64,000 nt of DNA from Aquila chrysaetos chrysaetos (GCF_900496995.4 NC_044010.1:7711001-7775000); one strand, 5' to 3'; positions 51,901-64,000 are shown, counted from the stretch's first letter. Numbers and translations: made by a program. The notes: generated by a model not told the origin, from the sequence alone.

Positions 51901-54900
51901 CAGAGTGGATCATCTCCCTGTTCCCCTCTGCTCAGGGTAGCTTGGGCTCGAGTTATATTGGATGAAGCTCACAATATTAAAAACCCAAAGGTTCAAACCT
52001 CTATAGCTGTGTGCAAAGTGAGAGCCAGTGCCAGATGGGCTGTCACCGGCACGCCAATACAGAACAACTTACTGGACATGTACTCTCTCCTGAGGTGAGC
52101 TGGCTGCATATGAACACGTGGACAGGGCTCCAATTCCAGTAATTCTTTGCTGATGAAGTGGTGAAGTCGTTTCTAAGTTTGAGAGGTTTCTAAGATATGT
52201 GGGATAGCGAGACTAATTATATTAACACTTAAGGCACTGGATTGCAAAGGCTGTGGGTGAGGCGTTGCACAAGGCTGGCCATGTGTCTACTGTTGCGTGT
52301 AGCTATTCTGCTTCCATAGAAGATAAAGGGGAAATTACTTAAGATCTCCTATGTCTCCAAGATGAATATCCACAAAACTAATTTTAATGGACAGAAGTTT
52401 TGTGCGATAATCCCTGTTCCTACCAGGGCAGCCTGGGAGGACCTTATTAAAGACCGTTGTGCTACAATGGCATTGAAGGAAATGGTGAAAACTTTGGCTT
52501 CTATAAACGAATGATAAACAGGTTAAACTCTGTGCTCCTCATTGCTGAGGGGGGAAAGATTATAAAGGGTGTTGGAGAACCAGAGAGAACTTGCATTTGA
52601 AATTAATTTGGATATTTGAAATTAATTTTCAAGTAAGAGGTACGGGATTTTGAAATAACAAATGAATACACTTTTTGGCAAGTGCCTCTGCATCTTGATG
52701 TCCTTCATTTGTTGGTGATGGTTGAGACATAGTGAGCTAAGAGGAAGTGATGGATACAGAATCAGAAGGATGCTTTCATGGTATCAGTGATGGTAAGACT
52801 TTTGCGCAAACAAGTTATCAACACAATTACCTAGAACTGTTTTAGTGCTCCGAGCAGTTACGGCATTTGGAAATGGTTTGCTCTGGATAGCAAGGAATTT
52901 GGTTCTGGTCACTTGAGAGTAACTGAAGAACTCTTCTTCCCTCGGTATGAAGTCTCCTTCCTTCCTGTCATAGGTTTCTACGTTGCTCTCCTTTTGATGA
53001 ATACAAAGTGTGGAAGTACCAAGTAGATAACAACACAAAGAAGGGAGGAGAGAGGCTAAGCCTCTTAACCAGGAGCCTCTTATTACGGAGAACTAAGGAC
53101 CAGCTGGATTCAGCTGGCAAGCCCTTGGTAAGAACTTCACCCTCCACAACTAGACAATCATTCCGTTGTTTTCCTTGCAGCAGCCAGTTAGTTATTTACA
53201 TGCATAAATTTGTTAATGTATGGGTTTTCCTGTCTACTGCGGTCTCTTGAGCAAGAGGAGCGAATGCCTGTGGGATGCTTTGATTGCTTATCCAGAAAGC
53301 AGAAATATACAGAATAATTAAATCTTTTAGTTATAAATCACACACAGACAATAATACATCAAGTAATTGCAAGTAGATGTCCAGTTGGCGGAAAGTTAGC
53401 CTAGGTCTCTGAGCTAGCCTAGATCTCTGAGAATCAAAGCTGCTGCATGTCAAATGGATCTGGTGCGTGCTGGAGCATTGGCTTTCTGCAATACTCTTTA
53501 CAAGTAGTCTGTTAAACTGAGTATTAGGTCATTGGTGTGTCCGTAAGCCTTTAAAAGGTGTAGTTTTGGTGTACTGTCTGATTCTGAATGGGGAACTGAG
53601 AAGCTACTTTTACAATGCAATAAATGAATCCCTCCATGGTAGTTATGCAGCAGTCTGTACTTAGTTGCTCATGCCTTTTGTTACTGGATGATTTGGAATA
53701 AAGATTTTTATCTTGAGTGTTAACCAGGCTACTTGGAGTTCTGCGAGTATCTATGTTGTGTCATAGTTGCATTAATACAAATAACTTTAATGAAGAAACA
53801 GCTATCTTCTGAGACTTAGAATATCGTGTTAAATCTTCGAATGCTGGTGTTTGTGATGCTGTATAAGATTTTTGCACTATATATGTCTGATCCTGTGTAT
53901 TTTTACTTTAGGTATCTCTGCCCCAGCGTAGCACACAGTTGCATCAGTTAAAACTTTCAGCGGAGGAGCAGTCTGTGTACAATGTGCTCTTTGCAAGATC
54001 CAGGTATGAATGTGGGTGGAGATAGGGTATTTTGTGGTTTTGTTTCTTATTGGTATGAAAAATCAGAAAGAGAAACCCACTTTAGATAAGACAAGCTTTT
54101 GGACAAATACCTGTTAATTTTTTTTCCCTGTCTGCCTATCTGTCAGGCATGTTTGAAAATACATTGCTTGTTCTGGTAATAGTTGAAAAGGAATCATTTC
54201 TCTTCTCCCATATGTTCATGCCTTGCATGAGCTTTGTATTCTAGCCTTACACTTAATCCCATGGATTTCAAGACTCCAAAGACTTGGAATTGCAACAGTA
54301 GTTCTTAAATGATGATGTACCAGCACTGGTAAAGGAGAGAATTTATCTTCTTTGCCCTGTGATATTTCTACAATAGGAAATTATGCTGGCCTCTCCAGAT
54401 GGCTGTAATGCAAGCCAGTGTCAGTTTGTGTTCTCCTAGCATCTCTTTCAACAGTGTTGCTGTAAAGAGTCTGCCTTCCTTTTAAATATACATTTAAAGA
54501 TGTCCTTTTATTATGAACAATGTTATCCATTGGGCCCTGGCTCCTATTATACTCAAGGTATTCCAATAAGCAGATTTGCTTCCTCTTGTGTTTTCCAAAA
54601 TGGATCTTGGTTTTGATCATATTCAAGTTAAACAAAAGTCGGGTTTTTTGTGATTGTTTTGTGACTAAATGATTAATGAAACCTTCCTTATCTTAATGCA
54701 TCAGTAGCTTGCCTGTTAAGCTCAGGTCCCCCTTGCCTTTTTTCCTGCTGTAAATCCCACAGTCTCCGTCTTGTTTTTCCAGGTCAACACTACAATCCTA
54801 CCTAAAGAGACAAGAGCAGAAAAATGAAGGCAGAGAGTATGCTGGTGGTAACCCGTTTGAGAAAGGTTTAAGCACTCCCTCCCCTGAAAACACTTGCAGA

Positions 54901-57900
54901 AGTGACTCTTTAAGTGCACATTTAAGGAGGGGGAACAGACCTGGTCACATGGGGTCAGGACTTTAGAAATTCTTTGAAAAATGCTCCCCGATGTTACAAA
55001 GAATCCTACCATAGTATTCCAAAAGTCTTTTCTCACTGTTGTGGCTCTGGGCAAATCTTAACCTCCCTGGATCTAGAATTCCCTTCTGAAATAAAGGCCT
55101 AATTGCTCAGAGGAGAGATGTCAGTATTAGTATAAGGTATGTGGTACTCTGATTTGTGGTATTGTTGGTCTTTTTTGTTTTGGGGTTTGATGGGTTCCTA
55201 TGTTAAATCAGGTACTTGCTTGCCTGTTGGCTCTTTTATTGATGAAACTCTTGCTGGAGGTGGCTGGGCAGTACTTAGAAATGCCTCCAAGAGCTCTTGA
55301 TGTTTTGTCTTCCTTCCTTGGCAGTGGCACAAGAGTTTGGGATCAGTCAAAAGGAATTTCTAGCAGGCCCCCAAAGTGCCTCCCAGGTCTCAAGTACTGT
55401 CCACGTCTTGTCTATGCTGTTGAGGCTCCGTCAGTGCTGCTGCCATCTCTCCTTACTGAAAGTGGTAACTGCATTGTATTGTAGTGGTGTGGTGGTTTTG
55501 TGGGGATTTTTTTTAAGTGTTTGTGTAAGTTAACAGACTTTGTAACACCCTCACATCTCTTAGCTAGGGATGTATGAACTGAGCCATTTCTAGGACTGTG
55601 TGTTTTACAGCCCAAGAGGTTTTTAGATGGGCATACTTCCTACTGAAGAATTTCCCAGCATGACCTATGTGGGCAACTGTGTTTCTGGAAATACCTTTAT
55701 TCAGGGAAAAAAAAACCAAACAAACAGAGTTTTAATGGCAAAGAAGAAGTCTTGATCTTAACCTAGTATTGAAAATTGCACAAGTCCACAAGTGTAGCCT
55801 GTTTTAAAGGCTTGTGCTTTGGAGAGCTCTGTAAGTGCTTTGACTGAAGTTGCCTTGCATGAAGTAGACTAATCTTTCAGAAGCCCTTTGCTCTGTCATA
55901 TAAAGCAGCTGTAGAATAAGTCCAGATACTAAGGGAACAGGCAGGGATTTATCTTCTAACATCTTTAATCCTGCAACTGTTAAATGCTATGGGAGGGACA
56001 ATCTGAGGAGACTGGACGACAGAAAATGGCTGAGCTCACATGCTTTCCCTACGCTGCCCCTTCTTGGGGCAGAATAAGGGCCCAAAGGGACTGTTCATCT
56101 GACCCAGTAGTGTTTCTTAATTGTTCTGTCTTCATATTGCATAGTTTCCTTCAAACCTGCTGTCCTCAGCAGACATTGTGCAGACTGTGGATCAGTACTG
56201 AATTTGATCTCAGGCTTGACTGTGATCCCTTATTATATTGCTTGCTTTCCCACAGGCTCTGGACCAAGTTAACTTGAACAGTGAAGGTCTTTCCCTCTCC
56301 ATTGAGGAACAACTTAGTGCTTTGACCCTGTCTGAGCTCCAGACTCCTGATTCCAAGTCAACAGTCTACCTCAATGGCACAGCTTTTAAAACAGATATCT
56401 TTGAAATCACCAGGGAGAGCACCAAGGTATTCTGGTTGTGGCTTTCTTACCTTCCTTGAGAAGCTTGGAATTCAGCACTTTGCCTTTTAAATTGTTAATG
56501 AATTGTCACACCTCGGTAATTGCAGATCAGGCTAAGTTGGCAATTTAGATGAAATTAGGTGAGTAGATTGATAGTATGCTGAATGCCTTCTGGGAAGGCT
56601 TCAACTTCTCAGGTGTTGATGGCTACTTCTAATAAAGCGGTGAGAATCTGACTGTGCTGGTAAGCTGTCAGTGAAAATCTTGAGCACTGGATACACAGAA
56701 GTTTAGAAAAGCAGACATGTGAGAGCATGGTGCTTGTGAACAGCTAGAAAAAATGGGATGGCAGCAAGCAGCAAGAGGAGAGATGGCAATAACTTGGCTT
56801 CTCACAGAAAGGTTGGAATCTATAAAACATGCATGTATGATTTGATTTCTTAACCCTGTTTTCCATGGTGGGAGTGTTCTTACTAATGACTATTAAAATA
56901 TCTTGAAAGTCTGAGTATGGAAGCAATTCCAGTTGAAGAGTTATTTTGATCACTTCCTATTTTAATGAAGAATAGCCAAGCATGAGCTGAGTTATGACAG
57001 TAAGCAGACTAACTTTTTTTTTTTTTTTTTCCCCTGCAGATAGCTCACCTCTTGGCCGAACTGAAAACTATTCAGAGTCACTCGGAGTCTCAGAAAAGGT
57101 TAGTAAGCATGTCCTTTTCTTTAGTCATAGTAATTGAGAGAAGTATGTTTCTTGACAGCAGCAGAAATAGTTTAAAATAATTGAATACAAACCTCCTGGC
57201 ATGGTAAAATGGTAGCAGTACTGCAGCAGTTGAAAGCGGATTTTGAGGAAAAAAAAATAATTCTAAGATAAAAGAGCATAACTTAAGATGTATATAAGTG
57301 TAAACCTAAGGAAATGTGTGAAGAATATCAGGCCTTGAGGCCCAGGAGGACTCTTCTTTTCTCCAAAAAACAGAATTGGGAATAATTTGGTTGTGTTGAG
57401 AAATATTTGCCCTCAGCTCTGCAACCGACCCCACCACCCAAAAAAAGTGGGGGAATAAAGTAGTGGTTAAAAATGAACCTGTTTGAGATGAAGGAACGCA
57501 TTGGTCAGAGGACTTAAGTGTTGCTGAAGTCCTGCAGCTCTGACTGTAAGTTCTGTCTGTCTTTGCACCAGACTGCACTTTTACAGGGTTTTCTGCTTGT
57601 TTTTGTTAAACAATGTAGAATGCACTTAGAGGTGTGTGGCTGCAAAGTAGTTACACCTGTGTTGTTATGTTGGGGGTGGGTTGGAAGGGTAAGTCCTGTT
57701 CTTGGGCAACTCCAGGGTTGCACCATATGTAGAAAGCTTTTTTCCAAAGTCTTTTCCAAAAAGCATTCCCACCATAAGAATGGGAACACCAACATTACTT
57801 TTGTTCCCTACCAAAAAGCTATCAAACAAATTATTACCTTCCAAACTGTTTAACCCAAAAAGTGTGGGGAGTGAGAGGCCCAGGGGAATCCAAGTTTGGT

Positions 57901-60900
57901 GTTGCTGTTGATTCAATTTGCAGAAAAAGCTCAGAATTGTGATTGGTAGGTGTCAATGTAAAATCCCAAAATAGAGGTGAAAGTTATAGACTTAATTTGT
58001 CTGAAGTTTATTGGGAGTTAGCCTTCCACAGCACGTTCTACCACTACACCTACAGGTGAATCTATTTCTGAATTGGGAGGGGGCTTGGCTCCAGTTTGCA
58101 GTGGGGAAGAGTGCCTGAATCATTGTCTCCTCTTGGGTGAGACGCTGCAATAACCAAACTGTTACAGTACACACAGAACTTGTTCTAAACTCCTTTTTCT
58201 CTCTCTCCAGTGTTGTTGTTTCTCAGTGGACGAGTATGTTGAAAGTTGTGGCTGTGCACCTCCAGCGACTAGGGCTGAAGTATGCGACAGTGGATGGCTC
58301 TGTCAATCCTAAGCAGAGAATGGATGTGGTAGAAGAGTTCAATAACAATCCCAAAGGGCCTCAGGTATGCAATGAGGGCAGGGAAACAGTTACTAGTGCT
58401 GCTATGAGCAGCTGTGAAAGCTGACTTCATGTTTCCATATACTGGCACCACGTTCATTTGGACCTCTAGGTACCAAGATCAGCAGGGAAAGAGGTAGCTG
58501 TAAAAATAAATGTACATCTTATAATGGGCAGTAGCAGCTGCTAAAAAGCTCCTTTTGATGTTAACCTTCTGCACTGAGATCATCGGACTCCAAAGCTAGT
58601 TCAAAGGTGGTCCAAATCATCAGTGTGTTCAAAGATGTTTTTGCCACAGAGAGTAGTGTCGAAGATGTGGGGCCAGTTAGCTCTACTCAGAGCAGGATGG
58701 TTGTTTCCAGCCCACGCTTCTGCATTGGAAGATGTTTCTTTTGGTAGATCACTTGCCTGCCAAGGAGCCTGTAAGAATTTATTGCCATTTTCCAAAGCAT
58801 CAGATACTTTTTACCAGACTAATCTTTTTGAGAAGAGGGGATGACAGTTGAATCTGTGAATGAGGCTAAAATTAACAAGAGCATATCTCACCCCTGGATA
58901 AAGATAGGAAGATTAGGATTGGGCCGAGAGAAGTCATAGTTTTGCACACATCCAAAATAAGGTGACCTCATGTGACTTCTTTCACTCTTGAGTTGTTGGT
59001 GTCTGGGGGCAGGTGGGGTGTGTGTGTTTAAATACTGATGAACTACAGTGTGTTGGCTCTTCTTGAAAATAGCTTCTAGTCTGAAATTTTGGCCAAGGGA
59101 AGGAAGCTTACTAGGTAACTAAAGACGTGTGAATCCAAATTAATTGTTCATAGTGATTACACTTTAATCTGGACACTGACATTCCTGTGATTGAGGCAGG
59201 TCAGGCTGTCTCCTCTAAGGATGGATCTGTGACTAAAAGGGGAGAATGTGGTGCGTTAGCTTGTTTTCTTTGCTGGATTTCTTGAACAAGCTGCTGTCCA
59301 CAAAACAGATATTTCTCCTTCTAGCTTTGAACTTAAACAAAGGAAGATTTCAGCCAGCTATATGAATAGCTGACCCCTTAAACAGGATCAGGTTTTTACA
59401 GTACCATACCATGAAATTGAGTAATAAATATATGTAGCAAGTGTCTCTGCCCTTAATTGAGTTCTTTTCCTGCTGTACAAGAAATCTTCTCTAAACTGAC
59501 CATCTGCTATATCCCTGTTCCTCCCCAGCTACTTGTCTTTTTCTAGATACTAGGTTATGTGGAAACAAAGTGAAAAGAGTAGCAGGCCATTTCAGTCCAG
59601 TTGCCTGTGTTTAAGTAATCATTATTGTTAATTCAGAGTTGGTGCTTATTGGTCCCATTGTTGGCAACAGGCTGTCATCAGAAAGGCTGGTCATTTGAGT
59701 GGGACACAGAGAGTGTCTGAACTTTTCAGTCCTTTCTTTAGTCTGTAAAAATGTATCACAGTAATATACATGGAATAGTAGGCTGGCCTCTCTGAGCCAT
59801 AATTTCCATGTCCATGCTTCTGTGCCTCATCAAGTAACATCTGGCAAGCTCCCAAATACATAATAAATACACACATCTAATATAAACATGATAAACAGAT
59901 CCTTTGGTTCAAATTAATATGTGGAGTATATGAAGCATTAATTTTCTGGAAACAGGCTCCTTAACTTAACTCTCTTTTGGCCTTTGAAGGTAATGTTGGT
60001 CTCATTGCTGGCTGGCGGTGTTGGCCTGAACTTGACTGGAGGAAACCACCTCTTTCTCCTCGATATGCACTGGTAAAGAGAAATAAAAGTTCCATCTCAG
60101 CGGATATATGTAGGGCGTGTTCCTTGCTTTCTCACCATGTGTATTGTGACATCTGATACAACTGGGTTAGGAGGGAAGCATTTAGCTGAGTAAGGGCTAG
60201 TGGTCAGTTGTGGAAAAGTGTTTTTACTCCAGCCTTCTTCCAAGACACTCTGATTTGTCGATCCAGTGCTCACTGCCATGAGATACAGTTCTGTAGGGGT
60301 AAAAAAATAGAGGAGGATAACAAGATCCAAAGAAGCATGTGTGCAGTCTGTATCACAAAAGGATACTGGGGACTTGGCAGTCCCTGGCTTAATTTCTTAA
60401 AGTAATGAAAATGGTACAGTAATGGCTAAGGGAATTTGTCCTGAAACGAATTGTTTGTGTTGGGCATAGTCAATAATCAGGTATAGCTAGTGTACCTTGT
60501 GGTCTTACAGGGCTATGAAAATAATGCATATGAGCTCCTAATATTTATGTTGTCCCTCAGCAAAATCAGAATCACAGTTTTTAACTAAATTGTTGCTCAT
60601 GGGAACTTACAGTACAGAGCAAATTAATGTGCTTCAGTACAAAACCAGCTGCTGAGTAGCAGCATTAAGGACATGTTTCTACAATATGGAAGTTATGCCA
60701 ACAAGTATTCCCTGTAACTGTGTGTCAGAGCCATGTCTTATGTAAATATTCTTGAGTGAAGGCCTCTTTCAATGGAGTTTGCCTTCCTGCTTCACACTCC
60801 TCTTTCCTCACCAGCTCCTCAACTTTCTCTGAGTACTAACTATTGGCCAGAAATATGGGGCTACATGGAACAGTGGTCTAATTCATACAGCTGACCTTGT

Positions 60901-62146
60901 GTGGAGTTGTAGCATACTTCTACCAAGGGCAAAGGGAAATACAGTCAGGGTGAATATTGGCAATCGAGCTAGTAAACCTAACGTAACCTAGGAGCGGTTT
61001 TAGTTCTACAGAGGAAGAAAACAGGATGCTCTGGAGGCAGGCAAATGAGGCAAGCTCAGAAGTTTTGGTATTTCAGTTATTCCTGAACATAAGCCCTTAA
61101 GCTATATGTTTTTTTACATTGCAGGAATCCTGCTCTTGAGGACCAGGCATGTGACCGCATTTACCGAGTGGGGCAGCAGAAGGATGTTGTGATACACAGG
61201 TCAGGATTTTGCTTAGCAGTAAATGAGGCTGTTGCTGCTCATGTACTGTCTGGCTTTAGTTGGTGAGACAAGGCCTCGGTTTGAGGCTTGTTTCTTTACC
61301 TGAAGCTAGGCACAAGGTCTGACAGTGGGATTGGGGTTTGGGCACCGAGATAGAGACCACATGAAAATGTTTCTATGTGGCATTTGCCTGCATGTTGTTG
61401 TCCTGATAGCTAGCGGTGGTTTGTTGGTTTTCAACCTGTGATTTAGTGGGAATGTCCCGTTCATTCCCAAGAACAATTCAGGCACCAAACCATTTCTCTT
61501 CTCTTATTGAGTGGAGATTTTTCACCGTGCTCCCTAAGCCTGGACCTTTCTAATATCACTAACATATAGAGCACTTCTATTAAGTGGCAAAGTTGGCTTT
61601 TAGAAAAAGCATCTGTAATTGTAAGTACTAAAAGGCTAGCTTAGTTATTGTAAATGCGTGACAAATTCAAAGAAACGAATCTAAAATACTATTTTGTGTA
61701 CGATGCTTTTAGTGGAATAGGTGCCATCAGACATCAAACAATCATTACAGGATTTAGTCACAGAATTACTAGTGCTTCAGATGACCAAAGCTGAGGCCTA
61801 AAGTACATCAGACTTTTATTTGAAATGTTTTAATATCTGGATATGAGAACAGCTCTTTTCTGTGCGTAGGTGTATTTTGTCAGTCACCTAATAGGCTGTT
61901 AATTTTTAAGTGAGACAAGTCTTTGGAAATTTACTGGGGAAGTGCTTATATAATGCTGATGCTTTTTCCTAGCAGTTGAGATGATGTGGCTTTGGTTTTA
62001 GGTTTGTCTGTGAAGGAACAGTAGAAGAAAAGATCCTACAACTCCAGAGGAATAAGAAAGTTCTTGCCCAGCAGGTGCTGTCAGGCAAAGGGGAGGCCTT
62101 CACCAAGCTCACTCTGGCTGACCTCAAAATTCTCTTTGGCATCTAA
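40950..62146 (+). CDS. TTF2: Transcription termination factor 2, SNF2-family ATPase
   Basis: Complete, 23 coding exons: 40950-40977, 41070-41181, 41444-41530, 42933-42999, 43454-44428, 45314-45440, 46217-46408, 46642-46799, 47836-47917, 48227-48340, 49305-49455, 50712-50817, 51904-52094, 52974-53127, 53912-54003, 54783-54865, 55325-55464, 56256-56426, 57040-57098, 58211-58364, 59990-60072, 61125-61199 and 62002-62146. Total 3546 nt, 1181 aa (human about 1162 as I recall). Order: N-terminal GRF zinc fingers (1-98), charged linker (99-423 in one exon), then a SNF2 ATPase with motif [10 protein letters not shown] (610-618), DEAH (753-756), TGTPIQNN (781-788), [13 protein letters not shown] and [15 protein letters not shown]2 is a DNA-dependent ATPase that releases RNA polymerase II and its transcript from DNA, notably at mitotic entry (Drosophila homologue Lodestar). 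All introns are GT-AG; the exon 16 donor (GTTTAA) is weak. Introns 3 and 11 carry solo LTRs. Confidence 0.97.
41705..42453 (-). mobile_element. Solo endogenous retroviral LTR in TTF2 intron 3 (antisense)
   Basis: The 749-bp element begins TGATATAAACC and ends GGTACAACA on the plus strand, the TG...CA form expected of an LTR. It is flanked on both sides by TATTAAA (41698-41704 and 42454-42460), a candidate target-site duplication. On the minus strand it holds an ATATAA TATA-like word near 41995 and AATAAA at 41924-41929, spaced like a short LTR R region, followed by about 220 bp of U5. No internal viral sequence is present, so it is a solo LTR from recombination. A minus-strand 60-codon frame inside is not a gene. 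Confidence 0.72.
43454..44428 (+). other. TTF2: TTF2 exon 5: long charged linker
   Basis: A single 975-bp exon encodes residues 99-423, rich in Lys, Glu and Ser and probably disordered. It opens with a conserved segment ([21 protein letters not shown]) and includes an acidic Ser/Asp cluster ([13 protein letters not shown]) with the look of a CK2-type target, matched by a similar acidic patch in human. It ends VVQLKQKK, joined to STLATVNIQ. Most of the rest is poorly conserved compared with my memory of human TTF2. Confidence 0.85.
48743..48763. repeat. Poly(T) homopolymer, 21 bp
   Basis: Twenty-one T followed by a pyrimidine-rich stretch to about 48783, in TTF2 intron 10. It is not close to any exon I identified, and no mobile element was recognised beside it. 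Confidence 0.8.
50007..50578 (+). mobile_element. Solo endogenous retroviral LTR in TTF2 intron 11 (sense)
   Basis: A 572-bp element begins TGTCCTGGTTTTGG and ends AAACTACAGCA. It is flanked by a perfect 5-bp direct repeat TCTGT (50002-50006 and 50579-50583), a typical ERVL/ERV1-size target-site duplication. Internally it has a TATA box TATATAAA at 50280-50287, an AT-rich R region and the poly(A) signal ATTAAA at 50446-50451, in the same orientation as TTF2. No gag/pol sequence is present, so it is a solo LTR. I recall closely similar LTRs as common in bird genomes. Confidence 0.88.
51070..51116. repeat. AT-rich palindrome
   Basis: The segment contains TATAGAATATTCTATA followed by a second ATATAGAATATG copy, giving inverted and direct short repeats able to form a small hairpin or cruciform. 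It is in TTF2 intron 12. Possibly simple-sequence expansion. Confidence 0.6.
57014..57030 (+). repeat. TTF2: Poly(T) tract at TTF2 exon 19 acceptor
   Basis: A run of T followed by CCCCTGCAG at the acceptor (AG 57038-57039) of the 59-bp exon 19. It is the polypyrimidine tract for that small exon. Confidence 0.8.
58211..62146 (+). other. TTF2: TTF2 exons 20-23: SNF2 C-terminal helicase lobe
   Basis: Exon 20 encodes [20 protein letters not shown] and [20 protein letters not shown] (motif IV region), exon 21 [20 protein letters not shown] (motif V), exon 22 the motif VI stretch [20 protein letters not shown] with its arginine finger, and exon 23 [14 protein letters not shown]...[12 protein letters not shown] to the stop TAA at 62144-62146. 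The C-terminus DLKILFGI matches the end of human TTF2 closely, confirming the gene is complete. Confidence 0.92.
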
Positions 62147-62365
62147 TTATCCTTTACAATACACAATGGAAAGTTATTTTATACCTACAGGTAACTGTGC
62201 AGACTTCAACAAAGGACTGCTGTTTTAAGGTGGTCATTTATTTTGAACAAATAACTACATTTTTTTGACTGTTTCAGGAAGAGAAGTTATCAACTTCAGC
62301 AATTTGTTTTAATACTGAAATTAGACCATGTATCCAAAGGTTAATAAAATTAAGCTATTTTAAAT
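62147..62365 (+). other. TTF2: TTF2 3' UTR with poly(A) signal
   Basis: A short 3' UTR follows the stop. AATAAA at 62343-62348 is the first canonical signal and would place cleavage near 62365. Longer forms are possible but no further strong signal stands out nearby on this strand. Confidence 0.65.
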
Positions 62366-64000
62366 TAAGCTATTGGATTAAAACACTTTTGAGTAACTAT
62401 TAGAAACAAACATTTGCTTGTTTGGTTTTCTGCATATGCTTTTTAGTTAGGAAACTTTCCCCTTCAGGACAGGACAAGCACAAGCCTAAGTGAAACAAGA
62501 ACAAGAGAGACAAGCGTGAGGTAGGAAAGTTCAGAGATTGAGTGGGCATGAAAGAAACAACAAAAAAACTTGAGCAGGATACTATAAGAAGACTATAGAA
62601 ACCTTATAATGTGTGAGTAACAAAATGAAGGAAGGACTTAGAGGAATACTTCATTTTCTCTTTTGTTCATTAGGAGGACTTTTTATATCTAAGTGAAGAA
62701 GCATTTCTCTACTCTGCTCAAATTATTTATTCAAGCAGGGAAGTAGATTTCTCTTATGTTCCTATGAAACAGAACCCAAATTCCTGATTGTTCTGGGCTT
62801 TTCTTTTCTTCTGAGTATTAAGTAGTGTAAGGTTTCCTTGGTGCAAACCTTTTAATGTATAGACTATTCTTCCTTAGAAGATGCTCCCATTTTTTAATAG
62901 TAGATGATTTGCAAGTCCTTGGTTAATGGTTTGTATTTTCTCTCCTATCAGAGGTGGTATGTGCAGGTAAATGAAGTTTCTAGGCAATTTTTTTTTTTTT
63001 TTTTTTTTTAATTGGTAGTGCATCTTCCCTGCTTCCATCTTCCTGTGCTGTGTCCCTGGCCATATCCACTGCATATTCTGGTTTTCTATTGATAGTACAC
63101 TATTTCTTTGGGATTTGGCACAGTTCCTGTAAGTTCCATACCAAATGAGGGCCTTTGAAGAGCTTATTTCTAATGCTAAGTGGTAGAGCATGACAAGTTA
63201 GAGTGCTGATAAGAAATTAGATATTGGTTCCTGTATGGTCATTCCCCATGGAATAAGATAATAGCATTTGGTAGCCTTTTGAGTAAAGGAGAGATCTATT
63301 TGCAGATCAGTGGTTCCTGTTAGCACAACAGTGTCCTGGTGGAGTACGATACAGCTGTGTTACTCATTTCTCTTACCTGCCTTGACGTGACGTGCAAGTG
63401 AAGCTGTGGGATTATTCCAATTTATTGCACAGATACAGGGGCTAGGGGGCACAAAACCCCAGTAATTTGTAGTTTTTGTGTGCTTATGTCCATAAATTCA
63501 GCCATGGTGGAAGTGTCTTGAGCAGCTTTCGAAATGAAGGAAGGCTGTGCAGCTTGGGCAATTTAACCATAATCTCAGTTTGGGGAACATAGTACACTGC
63601 TCATCTGCTTTGCTATGCTGGTTTTCTGGAAAATATATCCAAAGCCACGGACTAACTTTCCAAAATAACTTTATTTTTGTTTGGATGTTTACATTAGCAG
63701 AACTTGGATTGTAGTTTCTTCTTTGGAGTTCATGTGCACTCTGGCCTGAGCTCCTCTCCCTTTCCTTGGAGCTACTGTTAGCCTAGCAGGTTTCTTTCTT
63801 TAAGGAGTATTAGTAAATACAGTTTAAATCAACCTCTTGTACACATTATCCCTTCATTCTGTGTATCTTCCTTTGGCCGAATGTAACTGTAGTCTCAATG
63901 CAGTATAACTGCAATATCTGTGTATCAGATACTGCCATGGGGATGAATTGCTTTTTCTATTTGTATGAAGTTCTCAGCAGGAAAGGGCTTCAGCCTTTCT
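62366..64000. other. Downstream region, no gene supported
   Basis: No exon with family similarity was found. A 22-bp T run lies at 62988-63009. On the minus strand AATAAA occurs at 63670-63675, which could end a convergent neighbour transcribed leftward from beyond the window; in human the gene next to TTF2 in that arrangement is TRIM45, but nothing here shows its coding sequence. Confidence 0.45.
62988..63009. repeat. Poly(T) homopolymer, 22 bp
   Basis: Twenty-two consecutive T downstream of TTF2. On the minus strand this is an A-rich tract. No retrocopy or target-site repeat was recognised around it. Confidence 0.8.

Larger units (their letters stand above)
47836..55464 (+). other. TTF2: TTF2 exons 9-17: SNF2 N-terminal ATPase lobe and linker
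   Basis: These exons encode the first helicase lobe. Exon 9 gives [19 protein letters not shown] (Q-motif region), exon 10 the Walker A segment [17 protein letters not shown], exon 11 [16 protein letters not shown] (motif Ia), exon 12 [15 protein letters not shown], exon 13 the DEAH box and [16 protein letters not shown]. Exon 14 gives [13 protein letters not shown] and exon 17 [14 protein letters not shown]. All catalytic residues expected for an active ATPase are present. Confidence 0.9.

Overview
The window is vertebrate nuclear DNA, most likely from a bird. Two old fragments look like CR1 LINEs in the avian style; one carries the repeated AATCATAG end motif. Three LTR insertions resemble avian endogenous retroviral LTRs. 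Gene structures are compact, with small exons, GT-AG introns and a CpG island at each promoter. The species cannot be read from the sequence. The LTR near 23.4 kb resembles a family I associate with Neoaves, so a neoavian is more likely than a fowl, but this rests on recall.

Four complete protein-coding genes were assembled by eye from exon translations and splice sites. SFT2D2 (minus, 6999-13041, 8 coding exons, 160 aa) is a four-pass Golgi/endosome trafficking protein. TIPRL (minus, 17133-25805, 7 exons, 273 aa) is the TIP41-like regulator of PP2A-type phosphatases. GPR161 (plus, 29322-37761, 5 coding exons, 521 or 545 aa depending on the start) is the ciliary orphan GPCR that restrains Hedgehog signalling through PKA. 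TTF2 (plus, 40950-62146, 23 exons, 1181 aa) is the SNF2-family RNA polymerase II termination factor. Reading frames stay open across every junction and lengths match the human proteins as I remember them.

Layout: 1-2440 holds no gene I can support; about 2440-6998 is the probable SFT2D2 3' UTR; the SFT2D2 promoter island lies at 12.4-13.5 kb; 13.1-17.1 kb holds a 232-bp duplicated segment, an ancient SINE-like repeat and the probable TIPRL 3' UTR. The TIPRL island (25.56-26.43 kb) and a second island (27.06-28.06 kb), probably the GPR161 promoter, stand head to head. GPR161 has a long candidate 3' UTR to about 40.2 kb, followed directly by the TTF2 promoter island. TTF2 ends at a poly(A) signal at 62343, and the last 1.6 kb shows no clear exon.

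The genes do not form one pathway. SFT2D2, TIPRL and GPR161 are a conserved neighbourhood (human 1q24). TTF2 lies on human 1p13, so the GPR161-TTF2 junction differs from human. I see no undescribed biological system. The most useful second-look items are the two solo LTRs with matching target-site repeats inside TTF2, the possible signal-peptide start and intronic poly(A) site of GPR161, the CCAAT/CHR-type TTF2 promoter, and the 232-bp duplication.
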